DNA from: Fen-1258 sp964449775 | Lineage (GTDB): Bacteria; Bacteroidota; Ignavibacteria; Ignavibacteriales; Melioribacteraceae | NCBI GenBank assembly: GCA_964449775.1 | Contig: CAYVBQ010000015.1 | Coordinates: 18,851 to 82,850, forward strand | Length of the DNA: 64,000 nt | Direction: 5' to 3' | Shown here: piece by piece, positions 58,780-64,000 of the stretch | Layout: every line of letters begins with the position of its first letter | Numbering within the stretch: position 1 is the first letter of the stretch | Made by a program: the position numbers and the translations under genes | The notes under the pieces: generated by a model | The model's input: only the letters and a program-made list of their open reading frames with translations | Database searches by the model: none | What the model was told of the DNA's origin: nothing

Positions 58780-60189
58780 CTTCCACCTAGAATCAAAAGC
58801 AACGGTAATTCTCTTTGCAGTATTTGGACTTACAACTGATTGAAAATCCGGTGTACCGAGATTCAGTTCAAGAATTCCAAAATCAAATCCGAATCCCATT
58901 CCCCAATTGAATTTATCAAATCCGCCGAAAGACAATCCCGTTCTCAAAGCAAAAAATCCCAGAGCCCAATCCGCACCGACAGAAAATCTCGGTTTCTTAG
59001 AATTACGCGGCTGATCATTAAATCCTTGATTGTAATCAAAAGCCAACAATAAATTATTGAGCTGCATGGATGCACCAAGATGCAGCGCTGTTGCAAGTTG
59101 TGTTGAAAATTCGCTGATAAATTTCCCGCTGTCTTTACCAACAAGCGCTTTCACTAAAGAATCGCGTTGGCTTTCGTTTGAAAGGTCATCAAGATATATC
59201 GGCGAGTTGGAAGAATATTGAGCGGCATTTTTATTCCATTTAACACTTCCTAAATCAGTAATTGCAAAGCCGAACGACCAAACATCACTCAGCTTTGCGT
59301 TCAGACCGAAATCAAAACCGAACCCGCTGCCCGCCGGAGTTGGAAACGGAGAGAACTTAGAATCTTGTTTTGTTGTGCTTTTGTCGAAATCATATTTCAC
59401 ATTAAAATCCGGCGAGAAGGCAGCGTAAGCTAAAAAATCTCCTTTGCCGGTTATAACATTTCCCGAACCGGTTGTTAATTGAGTGTTAACATGATCGAGC
59501 CCGACATAAGCAAACCCCTGAATGATATTGAACGAAACACCAAAAGAAATTTTCTGAAAGAGCGGCAGAATATTTAAGCTGCGTGCATATGAGAAAGAAT
59601 ATTTACGCAGCCACCATGCTTTTAATTTGGTGTCGTTAAAATTATAAACCTGGTTAACAGGATTTCCATCTAATGCAATACTAACTATTCCTTGAGGAAA
59701 AGTTACGTTTGAAGAAAAAATATCTGCGATTGAGAATGCAATGGTTCCAAACTTATTACTTGGTTTTATTGAAATCGCCAAAAGCTGAAGCTGAACATCA
59801 GAGGTGATAGCTCCGCCGCCTTCAAAAAGACTTTTCATTCTGTTCTTATCTGCTTCAGTTAAATATCTTCCGACAGTATTCCCATCGGCATCTTTTGTTT
59901 TATAACCGAAGAAGTAATTGTATTCGTCAATCGACATAAAATTTGTTCCGATGCTTCCAGATAAATTTGGAAGCGGAAACGGAATAATTAATTCTACGTG
60001 CTTAGAAGAATCACTGAAAAGATTCGCCGGATTATTCCCGAGTGCGCGTAAACCGAATGATGATGTTACGCTTGTCTTTCCCATCGCTGCGGAGCGGGCA
60101 TCAGAAATTCCGATTGAACCGCTTGCCTGGGAGAAAATTTTTACCGAAAGAATGATAATCAAAACGAAAAATATTTTATATGCTTTCAT
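58774..60189 (-). CDS. Outer-membrane protein, DUF5723/PorV-like
   Basis: 471 aa with a signal peptide (cut near IFSQA). It opens GSIGISDARSAAMGKTSVTSSFGLRALGNNPANL, the pattern of UPF0164/PorV/DUF5723 envelope barrels, and continues with alternating beta strands rich in Gly and aromatic residues (GFGFDFGLNAKLSDVWSFGF), ending in RWKF. It is an outer-membrane barrel of unknown function. It starts 2 bases after the stop of the lipoprotein gene upstream, so the two are cotranscribed and may work together. Confidence 0.75.
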   Translation of the reverse strand: MKAYKIFFVLIIILSVKIFSQASGSIGISDARSAAMGKTSVTSSFGLRALGNNPANLFSDSSKHVELIIPFPLPNLSGSIGTNFMSIDEYNYFFGYKTKDADGNTVGRYLTEADKNRMKSLFEGGGAITSDVQLQLLAISIKPSNKFGTIAFSIADIFSSNVTFPQGIVSIALDGNPVNQVYNFNDTKLKAWWLRKYSFSYARSLNILPLFQKISFGVSFNIIQGFAYVGLDHVNTQLTTGSGNVITGKGDFLAYAAFSPDFNVKYDFDKSTTKQDSKFSPFPTPAGSGFGFDFGLNAKLSDVWSFGFAITDLGSVKWNKNAAQYSSNSPIYLDDLSNESQRDSLVKALVGKDSGKFISEFSTQLATALHLGASMQLNNLLLAFDYNQGFNDQPRNSKKPRFSVGADWALGFFALRTGLSFGGFDKFNWGMGFGFDFGILELNLGTPDFQSVVSPNTAKRITVAFDSRWKF

Positions 60190-60191
60190 TT

Positions 60192-61856
60192 TTAGTTCCC
60201 CTTCGGATTAATGTGATAATTCATTGAACCGGAAGCGAGGAACTTAATAATATTATCCGTCTTGAATCTTACTGCTTGGCTGCCGACACCGGATGTATTT
60301 AATCTTACCTTAACACGCATATAATAAGCTTTAGAGATTTTGTCTATTTCGGCTTTTAATGTTTTCACGGTTACGTTTTGAATTGTGTTTGATATAACAT
60401 TTCCATTTGCATCAACTCCGGCGCCGTTTACACTGATAACCGTGTCTTGTTCTTGATACTTCGGCGGGAAATAAGTTAAAAAGTTGTTGTTCTGATCGTA
60501 CAGCTTTGCAGTAAAACTCAGCGATGCGGGAATTCCATTTGTGATCGTCAAAGAAGCACCGAGAGAATTCATATCTTTTATTTTATCGCGATCATCATTT
60601 TTAAAATTAACTTTAACCGAATCGGTAAATTCTCCGCCGCTCAAACCGAACTCAAACGGAAATTCCATTTTACTACTTACAATTAGCTGGTCGCTACCGG
60701 TCATACTAATTATTTTATTATTCGGATTAGCAGTTCCTCCAACATAAACTATAAGAGAGTCCGGGAACTGAGAAAAATTCTTAAAGAAATTACTCAAACT
60801 ATCTGCATTGATTGTAATGATCGAATCTGCTTGTGAAATAAGTGTCTTATTCAAAGTTCTCGAACTTAAAGTCATAATGCTTCTCTGCCCGATCGAGTTT
60901 CGCGCTTCAACACTTCCGTTAATACTGAATTCTACATTAGCAGTTAATCTTAAACGGAGTTCGATCTTCGGATTCTTCAGATTGATCTGCTGGAACTTCA
61001 AATTTTTTTGAATGTCTTTTACATCAAGTCCAACAGCGCTTCTGGTTTTTTCAAAGACTGTGGGTTTTAACTGTCCCGTATATTCCGAAACTTTGAGATC
61101 ATAAAACTTAGCTTTTATTGTTAAAGATTTTGCAGGTAAAGTAATTTGCTGTCCGTTGCTTCCTGTTGATGAAATTTTCGACTCCAAAATCAATTGATTT
61201 TTTACATTTATTCCTTGTGTTATAGGAATTGATTTTCGTGTTGCAGTTTGCAAAGGAAGAATTTCAATAGGCGCCAATAATTGAGCAACAATTTCTCCAG
61301 TACCGGAATTTTTCAGTACTAAATCTCTTAGAGTAATTTTAACCGGTGAGGGAAAATAATTTGTAATCTCGATATCAATAAATCCTGATGCAATTTTTAT
61401 GATTTGAAATTGATCAGCCAAACTAAAATTTCCGGACACATCAGTTTCGGGAACAGCCGGCATTATAATTTGCATTCCAGGATTGACAGGCGGACTGATC
61501 CATGAAAGATCAATATCCGTTTGAATGGAATCGGCACTTATGCTTATAGCGCCCGGCGTAACAGTAGAATTAGGATACGGTTTCAGTTTATCTCCCAGTG
61601 TTATCTTATCCATCTGCTGCACGTTAGAATAGTATAGCAGATTTTGGTTGGTTCCGCTGGAGTAATGTTGTATCGAACTTGATTTATTATCAATAATATC
61701 GAGCATTGTATAGCTTTTATTTGCGATGGGAATATTTAATGAAACATCCCAATTCGGCGCTGTCGGCTCTTTAATATCGCATGATTGGATCAGCGCGGTA
61801 AGTAACACCATAATTGCAGTATAGAAAAATGGAAGATGCTTTGGATGGAAATTCAT
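60192..61856 (-). CDS. Large lipoprotein, unknown function
   Basis: 554 aa from the ATG at 61856 (AGGAAC upstream; the longer frame has no start signal). The signal peptide ends in a lipobox (TALIQSC), followed by WDVSLNIPIANKSYT. The rest is beta-rich with repeated LSW/ITLRDL/ITLPAK-type strands, possibly several Ig-like or LEA-like modules. It is anchored in a membrane, probably at the cell surface or periplasmic face, and encoded directly upstream of the barrel protein. No family is recognised. Confidence 0.7.
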   Translation of the reverse strand: MNFHPKHLPFFYTAIMVLLTALIQSCDIKEPTAPNWDVSLNIPIANKSYTMLDIIDNKSSSIQHYSSGTNQNLLYYSNVQQMDKITLGDKLKPYPNSTVTPGAISISADSIQTDIDLSWISPPVNPGMQIIMPAVPETDVSGNFSLADQFQIIKIASGFIDIEITNYFPSPVKITLRDLVLKNSGTGEIVAQLLAPIEILPLQTATRKSIPITQGINVKNQLILESKISSTGSNGQQITLPAKSLTIKAKFYDLKVSEYTGQLKPTVFEKTRSAVGLDVKDIQKNLKFQQINLKNPKIELRLRLTANVEFSINGSVEARNSIGQRSIMTLSSRTLNKTLISQADSIITINADSLSNFFKNFSQFPDSLIVYVGGTANPNNKIISMTGSDQLIVSSKMEFPFEFGLSGGEFTDSVKVNFKNDDRDKIKDMNSLGASLTITNGIPASLSFTAKLYDQNNNFLTYFPPKYQEQDTVISVNGAGVDANGNVISNTIQNVTVKTLKAEIDKISKAYYMRVKVRLNTSGVGSQAVRFKTDNIIKFLASGSMNYHINPKGN

Positions 61857-61950
61857 TTTCGTTCCTATTTGTTTAATAAAATTTAACTGCCGAGTGAACT
61901 TAGAAATTAATTTATGCTTCGGCAAGGATTTAGAACACATTTTAGCGATC

Positions 61951-62131
61951 AGTTATCGGCTGTTGGTTATAAGTGATTAGTGATTGACTCACCTTACGCA
62001 AAATTGTCATTCTGAACGGAGTGAAGAATCTCGACACCTCGATTTCAAACTGTTTTGAGATATTTCGCGGAGTTTACATTGAACGAAGTGAATATGCTCA
62101 ATATGACAATTACAATACTTTGCGTAAGGTG
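61951..62131. repeat. Heptamer array followed by CACCTTACGCAAA inverted-end element
   Basis: 61951-61985 holds AGTTATC, GGCTGTT, GGTTATA, AGTGATT, AGTGATT. Next comes an element with perfect inverted ends CACCTTACGCAAA (61990-62002) and TTTGCGTAAGGTG (62119-62131), interior GTCATTCTGAACGG / ATATGACAA, and ACT on both sides as a possible 3-base target duplication. A half-copy of this end, TTTGCGTAAGGTA, occurs near 14094. Confidence 0.65.
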
Positions 62132-62235
62132 ACTGATTGATTAATAAGTTTACTGATGAGATTTGGTTTTAACATTTCTTAACAAAAAATCACAAATTAT
62201 TTTGTCTATTTGTGTCTATGTTAAGCTCATTCTTT

Positions 62236-62266
62236 TTGTTGATTTCTCAATTAAATTTTATTTTTG
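62236..62266 (+). promoter_or_regulatory. Bacteroidota-type promoter of the tricorn-like gene
   Basis: TTG (62236-62238), 20 bases, TATTTTTG (62259-62266), fitting TTG-N20-TAnnTTTG with the same spacing as the met promoter. The start codon follows 25 bases downstream. Confidence 0.55.
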
Positions 62267-62291
62267 TTCAAACTACAATCATGAGGTAATA

Positions 62292-64000
62292 ATGAAAAAG
62301 CTGTTCCTTATCATTTCAGTTATACTTTTTGTCTCCACAATTTTTGCACAAGATAATCTCCTTCTGCGCTACCCGTCAGTAAACAATGACGGCACCAAAA
62401 TCGCTTTCTCTTATCAAGGTGATATCTGGACAGTTCCATCATCGGGTGGAAGGGCTACGCGGTTAACAATTAATGAATCATACGAAGCTAATCCGCAATT
62501 CAGCCCGGATGGAAAGCAGATTGCTTTTTCGGGAGCGCGTTATGGAAACAACGACATCTTTGTTATGCCTGCAATGGGAGGAACTCCAAAGCGATTAACA
62601 TTTCACTCCGCTGCAGATAATATTTCCAGCTGGACAAGAGACGGCAACATTTTATTCAGCACATCAAGAGAATTCAACCAGATAGAGCGCCCACAAGAAA
62701 TTTATTCCATCTCTTCTAAGGGCGGAACAGAATCCCGCATCATGGACGTAGTTGGCTTTGAGCCAATAATATCTCCTGACGGAAGATTCATAGCATTCGT
62801 CCGTGGTGATATTAATCCAATCCATAGGAAAGATTATCGTGGTCCTTCGGCTAGAACGGTATGGCTTTATGATATAAAAAATAACAGATACATTCAGATG
62901 CCCGGTTTTGAAACGAACAATATTAATCCGCAATGGGGCGATTCCAGAACAATATATTTTTCAAGCTCGGTAAGCGGCGAGTACAATTTATATAAGATCA
63001 AGATTGCCGAAGATGGAAAGGCAACATTGAAACCTGAACAACTAACCAACTTCAAAGACTATTCTATTAGATATTTCGGAGTATCCGCTGACGGCACCAC
63101 AATAGTTTTCGAAAGAGATAAAAATATTTACTTGATGAAGACTTCGGGCGGTTCTCCGCAAAAAGTTGATGTTCAAATTAGCGCCGATGACCGCTTCGAT
63201 CCGATTGAATTCAAAACCTTCACTAATAACGCCGACTATTATTCTGTATCTCCAAACGGAAAATTAATTGCGTTCGTAATACGCGGTGAAGTTTTTGTTA
63301 AAGAAGCCGATAAAGAAAAAAGCAGAAGTGTGAATTTATCCAACAGCCCTTATAGAGATATGAATGTTGCTTGGCTGAGCGATACTACATTGATTTTTAC
63401 TTCAGATCGTTTGGACAATAACTTTGAATTATATCTTGCCAAATCTTCGGATAAATCTCAGTCAAATATTTTCAAATCACTTAAACACGATATAACACGG
63501 TTAACAAAAACAGATGAGGATGAATCTTCTCCTGTTGTTTCCAACTACGGAAAAATGATTGCTTACGTAAGAGGATTAGATAAAAAAGAATTTGTTGTTG
63601 CTAACATTTCTGCGGATGGGAAATTGAACGGGGAGAAGATACTTCTCAACGGTTGGGCTTCTCCAAACAATGTCACATGGAGTCCTGATGACAAATGGCT
63701 TGCATATGCTCTTGATGATCTTTATTTCAATACAGAAGTTTTTATTCATGCTGTTGATAATTCCAGTAAACCGGTTAATATTAGTATGCACCCGCGCGAT
63801 GATTCAAATCCATTCTGGAGTTCAGATGGATCAAAACTTGGCTTCACTTCTGCGCGTAATAACCGCAATAATGATATCTGGTTTGTCTGGTTGAAAAAAG
63901 ATGATTGGGAAAAAACAAAATCAGATTGGGATGAAAAAGAGCCCGTTAAAGAAGAAAAGACCGGTGAAAAGTCAAATGTGAAAAGTGAAAAGAAAGACAG
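62292..64000 (+). CDS. Tricorn-like S41 family peptidase, 3'-truncated by window edge
   Basis: The frame from the ATG at 62292 (AGGTAAT upstream) stays open to the end of the window, about 569 codons. A signal peptide ends near TIFAQ. A WD40-like/TolB propeller follows, with repeated units such as GDIWTVPSSGGRATRLT, FSPDGKQIAFSGARYG and WSSDGSKLGFTSARNN, and then a Glu/Lys-rich linker. This is the N-terminal two thirds of the tricorn-protease-like S41 peptidases of Bacteroidota; the PDZ and catalytic S41 domains should lie beyond the window. It probably degrades peptides in the periplasm or at the surface. Confidence 0.88.
   Translation, partial: MKKLFLIISVILFVSTIFAQDNLLLRYPSVNNDGTKIAFSYQGDIWTVPSSGGRATRLTINESYEANPQFSPDGKQIAFSGARYGNNDIFVMPAMGGTPKRLTFHSAADNISSWTRDGNILFSTSREFNQIERPQEIYSISSKGGTESRIMDVVGFEPIISPDGRFIAFVRGDINPIHRKDYRGPSARTVWLYDIKNNRYIQMPGFETNNINPQWGDSRTIYFSSSVSGEYNLYKIKIAEDGKATLKPEQLTNFKDYSIRYFGVSADGTTIVFERDKNIYLMKTSGGSPQKVDVQISADDRFDPIEFKTFTNNADYYSVSPNGKLIAFVIRGEVFVKEADKEKSRSVNLSNSPYRDMNVAWLSDTTLIFTSDRLDNNFELYLAKSSDKSQSNIFKSLKHDITRLTKTDEDESSPVVSNYGKMIAYVRGLDKKEFVVANISADGKLNGEKILLNGWASPNNVTWSPDDKWLAYALDDLYFNTEVFIHAVDNSSKPVNISMHPRDDSNPFWSSDGSKLGFTSARNNRNNDIWFVWLKKDDWEKTKSDWDEKEPVKEEKTGEKSNVKSEKKD

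Noticed and set aside
21211..61985. Heptamer arrays considered as CRISPR
   Set aside because: Units are 7-8 bases and contiguous, with no spacers and no cas genes in the window.
1..64000. tRNA and rRNA genes
   Set aside because: No cloverleaf with a recognisable TTCRANNC arm or rRNA segment was found in the gaps between genes.

Overview
The window looks like part of a chromosome from a low-GC member of the Ignavibacteria (Bacteroidota/Chlorobi group). The evidence is a type IX secretion sorting tail of the NYPNPFNP kind on at least two proteins, a large TonB-dependent receptor with an N-terminal carboxypeptidase-regulatory-like domain, FlgD-like C-terminal modules, tricorn-like and DUF5723-like envelope proteins, and two promoters fitting TTG-N20-TAnnTTTG. 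Most of the window is housekeeping sequence broken up by short repeats, gene remnants and small cargo insertions. I saw no rRNA, tRNA, CRISPR array, integrase or transposase.

Layout. 0-9 kb: the end of a lamin-tail/FlgD-like surface protein, a 45-codon remnant of a CoA-binding protein, a lipoprotein, a T9SS-secreted protein, the intact CoA-binding gene, a PAP2_C-like phosphatase, a stand-alone B12-binding protein with the CarH-type W-x9-EH motif, and a secreted GH13 enzyme. 9-28.5 kb: a TonB receptor, an M24 peptidase, a PAS histidine kinase, threonylcarbamoyl-AMP synthase, an IMPase/HisN-like phosphatase, thioredoxin, serC with DUF1015, pirin, MarR, DUF2203, OsmC, a Fcy1-like deaminase beside a truncated NCS2 permease, PspC proteins, and an ECF sigma/anti-sigma pair. 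28.6-36.8 kb: alaS followed by two cargo modules, a putative restriction-modification pair and an AAA/DUF4143 ATPase. Each module is followed by another copy of the alaS 3' end. 36.8-39 kb: a tag/PHB-depolymerase deletion chimera and an aldehyde dehydrogenase. 39-45 kb: PIN-PhoH, then metY-lysC-metX. 45-48.5 kb: gatE and gatD, the archaeal-type Glu-tRNA(Gln) amidotransferase. 48.6-56 kb: an acetate-uptake block (metallophosphoesterase, Cache-PAS-CBS-DUF294 sensor, DUF485, SSS symporter, porin) between two copies of a direct repeat. 56-64 kb: ada, a phage-like Gp37/68 plus KilA-N pair, two envelope proteins, and the start of a tricorn-like S41 peptidase.

The strongest unusual signal is upstream of metY-lysC-metX. 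Two successive short ORFs rich in Met (and Cys) codons are each followed by a three-segment RNA that can form either an antiterminator or an intrinsic terminator. This looks like tandem ribosome-mediated methionine attenuation. The second theme is genome plasticity. Cargo lies between partial copies of an anchor gene at the alaS 3' end (twice), the ada 5' region and the CoA-binding gene 5' end. A MITE family has three copies with perfect 6-bp target duplications. Degenerate tandem heptamer arrays occur throughout, usually just after stop codons and often in opposed pairs; one lies inside alaS.
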